In this document: piece by piece, positions 35,991 to 46,140 of the stretch | Position numbering within the stretch: the stretch's first letter is position 1 | Layout of the letters: each line of letters opens with the position of its first letter | Assembly: GCA_002794785.1 (NCBI GenBank) | Contig: NBBA01000020.1 | Coordinates: 620,001-684,000 of the forward strand | Direction of reading: 5' to 3' | From: Coniferiporia sulphurascens | Taxonomy: Eukaryota; Basidiomycota; Agaricomycetes; Hymenochaetales; Hymenochaetaceae | Length of the DNA: 64,000 nt | Position numbers and translations under genes: made by a program | Notes under the pieces: generated by a model | The model's input: only the letters and a program-made list of their open reading frames with translations | What the model was told of the DNA's origin: nothing | Databases searched by the model: none

Positions 35991-38228
35991 GCTATAGAGT
36001 AGTAGTGACAGCAGCAGAAGTGTACTGCCTCGCACGCGTATACGTTGTCTATCAAGACCTTAACTCCATCAGCATCACCACCAGCACCAGAACCAGCACG
36101 AGCACGGACGCGCAGCTTCGGCCGCCATACTGCCACAGCAACGCGCAGCAAACCCACGGAGCGAAAACCAATGCGATCGCAAAGTCATCGTACCACATAT
36201 CGATCGCAAACCCACACGAAGAAGAGGACACGCCGTTCCTCGAGGTGTCATAAACTTGCGAAAAAGCCGAGGACGGGCGGGCGTTTGTCGTCACAGCGTT
36301 GGGGGAGAACCCATGCACGTTGGGCCGTGTGTGCGCGTGTGGCACGATAAGCTTCAAGTTGTGCGGTACGCAGAAAAGCTGGAAAGCATTAGCGCTAGCG
36401 CTAGCGGTGCCCGGAACATACGCGGTCTCCAGGTCTGGTGAGATCGATAGGTTATAGCCGAGCGCAGTACTCGCCCGTCTTTAATACCAGTAGCACAGCC
36501 CCCGAGTCAAATCTTAAGTCCAGCTGCACCTACCATTAATAAGGAAGGTGCGGAATGAAAAACAACGGATGACGTCGTGCCTTGCTGCACACGGGTCACA
36601 ACGACGCACACGACCTTTGCAGTTAGTCTGCCGAGGGGTGCGGGAATCCGGATCTACACGTCTGCTCTCGGCCTAGCGCGTGGGCAACCGGGACTCTCCC
36701 GCCCGGACGGGACGGGTGGGCACGGAGGGTAACCCCCCATGCAGCGCCGATCCGGTGGCAAGTGGTGACGTGCTCCTTCCAAGGATCGTCGTCATCGCCA
36801 ATCGTGTGCCAGTTGTCAGCTGCCCGCCACCGCGGTGGCCATGACCGCCAAGTCTGTTCCGGCTCACACGAGGCGATCAGCCCGTCATCTCGTCGCCGTT
36901 CTCACACGCACGGGTACGATCCCAACCCGTACGCGTAGATCTGCCGGGCACACACGGACGAGGGTGTAGTCCCGAGATGGGTTCTAGTTCCGTACGGTGG
37001 CTCCGGGTGGCACGCCGGCGAGCTAAAGACACCGACGGCCAGTACTAGAACCAGCACTCAGGCTAACACGAGTTCGAGCTCGAGGTTCCCGGGGCCTGAG
37101 CTTCGTTCACATCCGATAGACACACGCGCATCGTCGTTAACGTCACCGATGCGTGTTCGAAGCCGAACCCCAAAGAAAAATGTGTGACGTACTTCTGCGT
37201 CCGGATGTATTTGCAGGTCACGAGCTACATTATTACTTACATTGTACGTACTTTGCTATAATTCTTGATAATTCACACTACCACCGGCAATCGGAGTCGG
37301 CGACGCTGATCAGGAGACCTGTCCATTCTAGATGAAACTGGTGACGAGTGGCTGCGCGGCGTAATGGTGACAGCGAGTGCTAGTGATCGACTGCGAATTC
37401 CAATCCCATTAATATATTATTCCCACTTGACGATCTTTGGCGACGTCTCCGTGGATATTAATATTGGTATTCTCTTTAATCACCCGCACCCACTTTTTTG
37501 ATCCCGCAACAAAGACAGACCATATGACTGACACTGGTATCCCGACATTTAAAGACTGTACGACCTGGTTGTCCAGTGTCCATCGTGATATGGGCATCCG
37601 GACCTGAGTCAAAAAATCGACAGGGGGAATGTACAGTACGTACGTACGGTATGTATCCATGTGTCCATGTGTACTGTATACATCATGATATACCGTCCTG
37701 ATCGGCTGCATAACTCTCCATGTACACACAAGGATCGTGGAAAATAAGAAAATTCCTTGCGTCATCCCGCTCGGCCCCACCAGTACTCGTACTGGCACCT
37801 CCCTTATCTGCCGGCCCATGCATAACCCCAAAATCCGACGGGTAGCGTATCCAATAGTCGCACCAAAAGTCAAGGTTCTTGTCAGTGGCTGACTCGATAC
37901 TTAGTCATGATCACTAACCCGCCGAGTCGCCGACGCCCCCAACTTCAAGTTGAAGGACCGGGACCCGGATACACACAGGCACAGGCATGCCGCCAAAAAT
38001 ATATACCCCAACGCAAGCCCACATTAATATTATCAAGGAAACGGGTTCATCATGATGATCCGAGTCTGGGTTGCCATTGCCGACCTTCAGACTTCAGTCG
38101 TCCTTTACTGTCAGTTCTCAGCCTCTCACTAGTGCTACTACGCACACCAAAACGCACGGAACGCCTTTCAATCCAGACACAATATAATGATCAGATAATG
38201 TATACTTTTTGGGTCGGTTTTGATGTGG

Positions 38229-38300
38229 GGCCGCCTGGCGAAATGGTATCGCGTCTGACTACGAATCAGGAGATTGCAGGTTCGAGACCTGCGGTGGTCA
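38229..38300 (+). tRNA. tRNA-Arg (anticodon ACG)
   Basis: The cloverleaf closes fully. Acceptor GGCCGCC pairs with GGTGGTC, with discriminator A. The anticodon stem TCTGA/TCAGG encloses the loop CTACGAA with anticodon ACG. The T arm is GCAGG-TTCGAGA-CCTGC, and the D arm contains AATGGTATC. No intron is present. A T5 run at about 38336 can serve as the RNA polymerase III terminator. ACG (read as ICG) decodes CGU, CGC and CGA. Confidence 0.93.
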
Positions 38301-38716
38301 ATTGAGACAGAATCATATACAGTATTTTCCTCACCTTTTTCTTTCTTCTCCCTCTGTTCTTCTGTTTTGTATTTATTTCCTTCATGTTTTCCTTTCTTTT
38401 CCGGTTGGAGAGGTACTTGTCTTGTTTCCTTTTAGGTGGCATAACGGTCCCGTAGGCGAACGAAGCGAGCTCGATTGTGCAATGGAAATCCCCCCCCTTT
38501 ATTTCTGGCCGGTAAACCCGATTCAGCCGTGTCGGATGGTCAGGAGTCGGAGGCTGAGCTTGGAGACTAGAATCCGGATATTAAAAAAATAAGAAAACAA
38601 AAGAATAGTCGCGATATACCTGACGGGCGCGCCAGTGCAGTCTTGTGCAGCGCCGTTTATCCCAAGAGGCGGAAATCCCGGGTCCGTGGATCGGAATTCG
38701 GGATTATCGTTTTAAA
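38301..38716. other. spacer after tRNA
   Basis: Pyrimidine-rich just after the tRNA, then no recognisable feature. Confidence 0.4.
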
Positions 38717-38995
38717 TGACGCAGAAACTGCGCAGCTGGGATATTAATACACAGATACCTCATCATCCTTGTACTACTGTAGCTACCCTAACTGCAGGCA
38801 ACAATTTGCACTTGATCGTCATTACATATTGAGGAGCGGAGCTTGGCGTAATATCGGCAAGTCCCGAGCCTATGGGAAGGAACGCAATTAATTAATCAGC
38901 CTCTTTTTGACTGAATCAATATTACAGTAATGCCCGCTCTAAATTCCAGACCACATCCAGACGTCCCGACATTACATTCTAATGCATCATATCGA
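38717..38995 (+). pseudogene. decayed 3' end of an ACS-type MFS gene (third copy)
   Basis: GACGCAGAAACTGCGCAGCTGGGATATT aligns with the last exon of MFS copy 2 (coding for the C-terminal E-QLGY). A ~47-bp gap covers the stop. Collinear 3' flank words then follow in the same order: CAGATACCTC, TTGTACTA, TAACTGCA, AACAATTT, GATCGTCA, ATCGGCAA, AATCAGCC and the CGCTCTAAATT region. Everything 5' of this is gone. It lies about 200 bp from the stop of UGT3, tail to tail, which is the same partner arrangement as MFS1/UGT1 and MFS2/UGT2. Confidence 0.75.
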
Positions 38996-39187
38996 AGACG
39001 GCATATGTTATTGTAGCACGGAAATACTCAGTCCCCATCTAGCCGAACCAATGGCTGAAACACGATGCTTAGATACTGTATCTCTCCGATCCGTGGAGTG
39101 CCAATAACTTGACTCGGAAAGCCTATCCGAGTCGCGGAAGAGAGGAACCCCCGCAGCAGCTGGCACCTGAGTGGTTTCTCATGTTTC

Positions 39188-41321
39188 TCATGATGATGAT
39201 GATGATGAAAGAATGTCGCTGATTTTTTTGATCTCTTGCCAGCAGGTACCATTGAGTTCCCAGCTCTTTGCGAGAGCGTTACGGAATCTCTGGGCGTTGG
39301 CTCGCTTGGTCCTTCCGTCTTCACCCGTTGCCTTCGTAAGGACGTCGATTAACTCGCGTTTCACAGCCTCGACTGTACCCTGCGGTGTTCGGCCACCGAG
39401 ACGGTGGATAGGGCCAAGACCGTTACCGGAGCGAACCTCGAACAGCTCGTATCCCATGTCATGTACTGAGGAGATGTTCGCGGCGTTGGTGGGCTGATCC
39501 ACATCGAAAGGCCAGCCGATCCTATAATATATAAAAGAGCATCCCGTGAACAACGGGTGACCCCACAGAGGTTTCGGCCGTGCTTACAGTGGCACGCCTT
39601 CCGAAAGCGATTCCATGACCGAGTTGTGGCCACAGTGTGATATGAACCAACCACAAGCCTAGATTTTTCGGTTAGCGCACCCCAATCATACTAACATTTT
39701 AACCTCCCGGTGCACCTTGTGGCTTAGGATGTCGGTCTGAGGAAGCCATTTTGACGAATATCCGAGCCCGGAGGATTCTATTCTTCCTTTTATATCGTCA
39801 GGGACAGAGGCAAACGAGGATGCGTAGCTGAAGAGCTGTGAATTATGGAGCGTATCAGATGCCTATCCGAAGCCCGAAAGAGCTGAAGCTTACGAAAGGG
39901 ATGCCGAGCTCGATCAACACATCCAGGGCTGCCCACACCTTTTCGGGTTCTGTCGTCCACCACGTAGACCCGAGCGAGAACTAGGCGGTGTGAGTCATAG
40001 GAGGCGTAAATGGGAAATGGCAGGATGCTCCTTACGTATACGACCGAGTTCATGCCGTGTTTTTTTAAGGCGGCGTCGAGGAATGAGAGCACAGCAAGTG
40101 TCTCCGGCGAGCGGCATACTTCCTCTCTTTCGATGACGGGGAAGTCGAGCGGGGCTGGACAAATAACGGGTCTGTCGCCGAACCATTCTTTAAATGCCTC
40201 AATGGCGGGGGCTTCGAGGAGGGGAGTAGAGTTCATCACGGCGCCGTCGCATTCATTCAGAAATCTGAAATGGAGCATCCAATTATCGGAGCGTAGCTTT
40301 TATTCGGGAAAGTAACCTACCTGTGTGCCGGGGCGGATATGAATGCAATCGTCCTGTTTAAAATAGGCTAAGAACCTGGGTCAAGCTTGGTTTTCGGGAA
40401 TTTTAGGGCTTGTGACGTACACGTTGGGCAGAATGTTCATAATCATACATGGGCGGGATGCCTGGGATATTGACGAGTTGCCCACTAACCCTACGGTAGA
40501 TCTTTCTAATCGTGTTAGTTCGCCATCACACTGAATGAATGTCCGGTGGTTTACTCTTTCAGCCTCTTCGTCGATGGCTTTCTCGTCTGTGTGTGTAATC
40601 GCATTCAGCTTCTCGAGAATATCTCCATCGCCACCGAGGTGTTTCGGCCCGAATCGGAAGAGGGCAGCAGCGATGGAGGCCGATTGTAAAGCGTAAACTG
40701 GGACAGCTTTTCCGCTCAAAGCCCTTATTTCGAGCAGCGTATCATACAAATATAACTGCGTCAAAGGGATAATGAATTAATTAGCACTACTGTATACCAA
40801 AAGGCAACATACGTCGAGAATTGCGAGTTGCGGAGCCTCGACACCATCATACACGACGTCACTTCCCAAATATGCTGCGATAGGACTACCAGCTAAGAGC
40901 GTCTTGTATGATTTGATAAAGTTGGCTTTGAGAAGTCTGAGGTCGAATGGCAATGGTGCACATTCTAAGCCAACGACTCTGCGCATGTCGCTCAGAACGT
41001 GCAGATGCACACAGTGCGAAGAAAAAAAATCGGCACCTAATCAAGCTTCGTAAACCATCCTCGGACCCCGGGAGGAATTGGCTAGCGAGCTCGGCTACCA
41101 TTTTATCAAAAAAGGGCAATGGGATCAGAATAGTCGCATGCACACGACGAAGGCGGACAAGTTTCGTGAAAAGTGCGCAGGCGGCTTTTGCATGGCCTAT
41201 CGTTGAACAGTGTAAAGAAAACGCGTAAGCAATGGGTGAATAGCTCGGCTAGTAGCATACCCCATGATTGTAGTGTGAAGGCGATAACATGACCCCGAGG
41301 GCTATCGTCTTGAGTTTGCAT
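39188..41321 (-). CDS. UDP-glycosyltransferase UGT3 (GT1 family)
   Basis: Family-1 glycosyltransferase, same role and 11-exon plan as UGT1: 41321-41261, 41196-41037, 40978-40813, 40755-40555, 40501-40421, 40367-40321, 40264-40036, 39980-39894, 39835-39716, 39658-39588, 39521-39188. It encodes 518 aa without stops. The start gives MQTQDDSPRGHVIAFTLQSWGHAK. The donor half has SKWLPQ near 374-379, ACGWFISHCGHNSVMES and WPFDVDQ. It belongs to a second subgroup with UGT4 and UGT5 (RFLNECDGAVMNSTP, WWTTEPEKVW). A (TCA)6 run converts the normal end ILS-stop into ILSSSSSS-stop, adding five serines. Exon 5 must use the acceptor AAAG|ATC, because the preceding AG would give a stop. The decayed MFS 3' end lies just downstream. 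Confidence 0.9.
39189..39209. repeat. TCA/TGA trinucleotide repeat inside UGT3 end
   Basis: Six TCA codons in a row on the coding strand are directly followed by TGA. UGT4 and UGT5 have one TCT or TCA codon and then the stop. Confidence 0.9.
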
Positions 41322-41377
41322 GGCAAAAGAAAGGACTGTACAGCCTTGAAATCTCCAACGTAGGGATGGGACCAGCG

Positions 41378-41384
41378 ATTTATA
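41378..41384 (-). promoter_or_regulatory. TATA-like box of UGT3
   Basis: TATAAAT on the minus strand, 57-63 bp before the ATG, in the context GGTATAAATCGCTGG. UGT4 and UGT5 have the same box with ATAAATC. Confidence 0.6.
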
Positions 41385-41835
41385 CCAGAATGCATTATCC
41401 GCTTTCTCTCATCGGTCATAATTTTAAACGGGTGCCTGACCGTTGGTTCGTGAGAAGAGGAGAAAGCTTAGTTGTTCCATCACAACCGCACACATCACTC
41501 GCCAAGGTCCGTTTCGCTGATTGCCTCCTTGACTGAATACATTTTTTGTAATTGAGACGCAGATCAGAAGCAGAACAAGAAAAAGAGTACAGTCGGTCTT
41601 CCCAAACTCGACGGGGTGGGAAATAATAATATCGGCTAAAGGGCAGACCTTGTCTCAATTGAAAGCGGGTCTCGCCGACTTGTATTGGATTACTACGAAG
41701 TTTTACGGCAAGCGCAAAATTCATTGTATATACTGTCTTACGAAGTCGCTTACAAGGTATAATCAGAACGTGTCTTCAAGCCAGAAACGCGGCCTCGTAC
41801 GGTCGCGGTGAGAAATCAAAATTTCAACTTGAGGT

Positions 41836-42019
41836 TGGAATTGTAAGAAATCTTGAGGCGTGCCGTCGCAGCACGGGTCGGTCCTCCTCGATAAATGATT
41901 TCTTCGTGGCCGTTTTCGACCAAGAGCATACATGCAGCTAACTACGAGTAAAACTTCACAGAGCGTGAGACGTAAATACCAAATGTAGTCGAATAGTCGA
42001 GATTACCAAATCATAATTC
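41836..42019. repeat. dispersed repeat R2, intact copy
   Basis: It is collinear with 53340-53467 plus 53629-53690. Shared words include GTAAGAAAT, CACGGGTCGGTCC, TTCGTGGCCGTT, GCATACATGCAGCTAACTAC, GTAAATACCAAATGTAGTC and GATTACCAAATCATAATTC. This copy shows the empty site for the 161-bp element at 53468. Confidence 0.8.
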
Positions 42020-42508
42020 TAACAGGAATTCGCCTTGAAAGGATACGACTTCGTATTGAGAGGATGGTAAGTAGTCGGTGGCTCACCAACAGGCCAATAT
42101 TATGGCTACAGAAAATTGGCTGGTCACGCTGCTGGTCCTACTAGTAGACAGCCTAGGCGAGATGAAAACAAGACGGGATTGTGAGATCTCTATTGTTTTA
42201 TATTTAGCGAACGCGGATCCTTTCAAAGGTCTAGAGTTGGCAATTTGAGCGTCCGCTGAAGTCTGACGCATCGAGCTGGGATACCTGCATCGTATATGAC
42301 ATTGTACGAACAGTGTCAAACACGTAGAACAGCACCATGTTAGAATGTAGTTTTAAATTCTCGACCAAATTTTAAAGACCCTGCCTGAAGGAACAGATAA
42401 ATTTCACATTTACAATTAGACGGGTTCCAAGCTGTAAACTTCCTTCAAACATATTTCAGAGGGTATATGTATATATGTATACTGTCACTAGATACCGTGA
42501 AAAACTCT

Positions 42509-44606
42509 TCAAGAAAGGACGTCAGCGATCCTCTTGACCTCTTGCCAGCAAACGCCATCGGGCTCCCAGCCTTTTGCCATAGCGTCACGTAACCTCTGAG
42601 CATTAGCTCGCTTTACTTTTCCATCTTCACCCATCGCTTTCGCCAGGACATCCTTAAGCTCACGCCTCACGGCCTCTACTGTTCCCTCCAAAATACGATC
42701 ACCAAGACGGTGTATGCGTCGAAGCCCGTCCCCTGAGCGGATCTCGAATAACTCGTAGCCTATATTTTGCACAAAGGAGATATTCGCAGCGTTCGTAGGC
42801 TGATCCACGCAGAAGGGCCAGCAGATCCTGAAATAAAATACCGCACCTATGTAAGGAAAAGGCCTTCAAAACAGGCTCATACGCTTACATGGGCACTCCC
42901 TCGGCAAGAGATTCCATGACTGAATTGTGACCGCAGTGTGATATAAACCATCCGCAAGCCTATATTCTTAGTCAGCGGACACATCTGCTTTCACTCGAGT
43001 CTGCAGCGTACCAGATGGCTTAAGATTTCGTTTTGAGGAAGCCATTTCGATGAATACCCGACCCCCGAGGACTCTATCTTATTTTTAACATCATCGGGCA
43101 TGGTGGCAAATGGCGATGCAAGGCTGAAGAGCTGTGTATACATATCAAATGCGTTAATTGTCTGGAACTAAAGGATACTAAGGACTCACAAAGGGGATAT
43201 TAAGCTCAATTAGCACGTCCAGGGCTGTCCATACTTTCTCGGGTTCTGTTGTCCACCACGTAGTCCCGAACGAAAACTGGAGAGTGCCTGATAAGCAAAG
43301 GACGTAAGGCCGAAGGAAAGGTGAGATTGGCCCCTACGTATACTACCGAGTTAGCACCATGCTTTTCCAGTGCAGCGTCAAGGAACGTCAGCACAGAGAG
43401 AGTCTCCGATGAACTATTTGAATTATCCTTTTCCAGTTTGATAATGGGGAAATCCAGTGGTCCTGGACAAATGATGGGTCGGTCACCGAACCACCGTTTA
43501 AATGCTTCGATAGCAGGTCCCTCGAGATGCGGTGTAGTATTCATCACAGCTCCATCGCATTCGTTGAGAAGCCTGAGATTCGTGATTAGGCTTGTAGGAG
43601 TAAATGTTAGAAGACCTAACATGCCTGTATGCCGGAGCCGCCACAAGTGCGATAGATTTGTCGACAATAAACTGAAGATTTTGTTAACGACTTCGGTAAT
43701 TTGGGTGATCGTATACATACGTCTTGAGCATAATGTTCGTGATCGTACATTGGTGGAATTCCCGGGACGATAATGAGTTCGCCGTTGGCCCTAAAGAAGA
43801 TCTAGAAAAGTGTTATTTCTGATTCACGTAGGACAGCGATTTAGAAAAGAACCCTTTGAGCTTCTACTTCTTTTTCCTTCTCATCTTCGCATGTGATAGC
43901 TTCCAGCTTCTTAAGAACATCACCACTACCACCAAACTGCTCTGGGCCGGAGAGAAGTAGAGCGGCGGCAGCGGAGGCCGACTGCAGGGCATATATCGGG
44001 ACAGATTTTCCGCTCAGGGACCTTACTTCGTTCATAGTATCATATAGAAAGAACTGCAGAAAGCGGATGTATAAGGCATAAGTTTCGTTATTGATAGAAA
44101 GATAACGTACGTCAAGGATTAAAAGTTGCGGAGGCTTAACACCGCTGTAGATAATGTCGCCGTCCGGACGCGCTGCAACAGGTCCACTCGCTAATAGGGT
44201 CTTGTATGCTTCAACGAAGCTGGCATTGAGAAGAGTAAGATCGAGCGGCAAAGGTGCACATTCCAACCCAACGACCCTGTGCGTAGCCGATCAAGATCGA
44301 AGGAAATTCAAGATGCGAATAACAGCTACCTAATCAAACTTCGTAGATCATCTTCAGTTCCGGGGATGTATTGACGATCAACTTCCGCAGTCACTTTATT
44401 GAACAGCGGTAGTGGTATCAAAATAGTCGCGTAAACGCGACGAAGGCGAACAAGTTTCGTGAGAAGAGCACAAGCGGCTTTCGCGTGGCCTGTCCTCAAA
44501 CAATGTAAGGAAAGTACGAAGCGCCGAATTTTCGAAACGGTATACCCCATGACTGTATTGTGAAGGCGATGATATGACCTTGGGGGGTGTCGTTTTGATT
44601 ACCCAT
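42509..44606 (-). CDS. UDP-glycosyltransferase UGT4 (GT1 family)
   Basis: Family-1 glycosyltransferase of the UGT3-UGT5 subgroup, 515 aa: 44606-44546, 44489-44330, 44276-44111, 44053-43853, 43801-43721, 43671-43625, 43572-43338, 43276-43190, 43131-43012, 42959-42889, 42827-42509. The N-terminus is GHIIAFTIQSWGHAK with the likely catalytic His. The donor side has SKWLPQNEILSH, ACGWFISHCGHNSVMES and WPFCVDQ. Intron 6 has a GC donor (CAG|GCATGT) where the four paralogues have GT. Otherwise every junction is canonical and in frame. The motif GGRTPEGTV of the sisters is changed to GDRILEGTV near residue 445, so partial loss of activity is possible. Confidence 0.87.
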
Positions 44607-44660
44607 AGGAAAGTAGAAGGATTGTCTGGGGTGTCTGAAATACGGGATGATGGATCCACG

Positions 44661-44669
44661 ATTTATATC
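44661..44669 (-). promoter_or_regulatory. TATA-like box of UGT4
   Basis: GATATAAAT on the minus strand, 55-63 bp before the ATG. Confidence 0.6.
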
Positions 44670-44701
44670 AGAGTTGCCTTGCCGTCTTTTGTGAATGTTA
44701 C

Positions 44702-44874
44702 GGACTAAGCGGCCATATGTCATGTCCTCTGGTATTATCGTTTGGATAATAAGCGTCGTACCATGGGCGCGCCAATCGGACTGACTAAGCGGTCATATGT
44801 CATGTTCTCTGTTATTCTCGTTTGGATAATAACCATCGCAGGTGCGGCCTACCACCTCGGGCGTGCCAATCGGA
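44702..44874. repeat. two-unit direct repeat upstream of UGT4
   Basis: Units of about 79 and 94 bp share GACTAAGCGG, CATATGTCATGT, CGTTTGGATAATAA and GCCAATCGGAC in order. The second unit has a 15-bp insertion near GCGGCCTACC. Confidence 0.85.
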
Positions 44875-45096
44875 CAAATACGAGATCAAGTCTCGACTAA
44901 GGCTGGCACATGGCAGAGAAACCGAAAAATGAATCAGATAACCCCGTTAGAAAAGCTTCCGAGTCATTAGTGATTGCAATCAGAAGATTTACTGTAAGCA
45001 TTCCGCGAGATCTTTGTGCCTCCCTCTTCGGGCGGCACTGAACTAACACGTCTGTGTGTGGCCACACTGGTCCACCAGTCAATCCCTCTGTCCTGA

Positions 45097-46140
45097 GTGG
45101 TATTAGATGCTTCACGCTCCCCCACTCACGATATACTCATGCTAATTTTTGACACTGGCCTTGGGCCGCTTTTTGTCACTAATGTATACAATCATGATGC
45201 CAATAAAATTGCCACCATCTCCTCTCTTGCTCTGTTAGAGCTCCCCCCGAGTGCACACTGGCTGGTTGCTGGGGACTTCAATCTCCACTCCATCCACTGG
45301 GACCATGGCTCCCACTCTGCTAGCGACACCCAAAAAGCGAGACCGCTTGAGCATTGGGCCACCTCACACGCCATGCACCTACTCAATCAGCCGGGATTCG
45401 ATACCCAGCGCCGCCCTTCTACCCAATTCACCGAATCCATTATCGACCTCGCCTGGGCTTCTCCTTCTTTGGAAGACCTTGCTTTGGGTGATTCCTGGAC
45501 ATGGTCGTGGGACACTCCCTCTGGATCTGACCACACTGTTATCACCTGGTCCATCCCACTGTCTTCTATGCCATACTCCGATCCATTCCTCCACCCTAAG
45601 TATGATGATTCACTCTCTACTGAATGGTTGGAAGTGCTCGAAGTACCCCTTACTGCCGCCTTCACCCTTCCCGGCACCACATCTTGCCTTCTTGACATCA
45701 AAGTCGCCGCTATTCATGCCACACTTGTCCACACCACTGACTCCTCACACCCCCCCTCCACACAGAAGGTCAGGGGCCACAAGGTCAAGTGGTGGGATGC
45801 TTCGTGTCGTGCTCACATGGTGGCTTTGCGTGCAGCTACTGCGGAGACTCGAACCGTGCTCAGACATCAGTCTGCCAGTATCTTTCGCTGCGCTAAACAT
45901 GCATGGGCTGACTCGTTCACTGCTTCTGTCAAACTGGACAAAATCTGGCCAATGGCGAAGTGGGCTATGGGCACATGCTGTGCGCCCATCCCAGCCCTTG
46001 TAATGGGTCAGACCACTGTGAACTCTCCTGCGGAAAAGGCCTCAGCCTTCTGGGCTAAGTACTTCAGTACCCACCCTTCTGCCGCCCCCCCCCCCCCCCC
46101 CCCTGACATATTCTTTTGTTGGTTCCCGCCCCATGCATGA
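45097..46140 (+). pseudogene. LINE endonuclease (EEP domain) remnant
   Basis: Apurinic-endonuclease-like domain of the LINE. It carries VTNVYNHDANK, WLVAGDFNLHSIHWD and GSDHTVITWS, the usual catalytic Asn/Asp/His motifs. The N-terminal third is absent. It is open for 347 codons to a C-run, where the frame shifts into the reverse transcriptase. Confidence 0.85.

Larger units (their letters stand above)
32565..38228. other. gene-poor region rich in simple repeats
   Basis: No exon chain or conserved domain was found. The longest frames (minus 35615-36157, 180 codons; minus 37409-37873, 154 codons) are unrecognised and partly built from simple repeats. Local structure includes a 7-bp repeat, a G-rich tract, AACCAAA-type and ATCGAAC-type repeats, and several TGTACA-rich stretches. 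Confidence 0.45.
41322..42508. other. UGT3 upstream / UGT4 downstream spacer
   Basis: It holds the UGT3 promoter, a dispersed repeat (41836-42019), and UGT4 3' flank that is recognisably homologous to the UGT5 3' flank (49690-49860). A short stretch at 42265-42290 (ATCGAGCTGGGATACCTGCA) resembles the MFS C-terminal coding sequence and may be another trace of the lost partner. No gene is supported. Confidence 0.45.
44607..45010. other. UGT4 upstream region
   Basis: It holds the UGT4 promoter, a two-unit direct repeat and the left target-site copy of the LINE insertion. No gene. Confidence 0.5.

Noticed and set aside
35615..36157. 180-codon minus-strand frame
   Set aside because: It is largely built from CAAAAC and ATCGAAC simple repeats (Leu-Val and Val-Asp runs); not credible as a protein.
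40501..40507. Upstream AG as acceptor for UGT3 exon 5
   Set aside because: Using CGATTAG|AAAG gives an in-frame TAG after four codons. The AG seven bases downstream restores the 81-bp exon seen in all paralogues.
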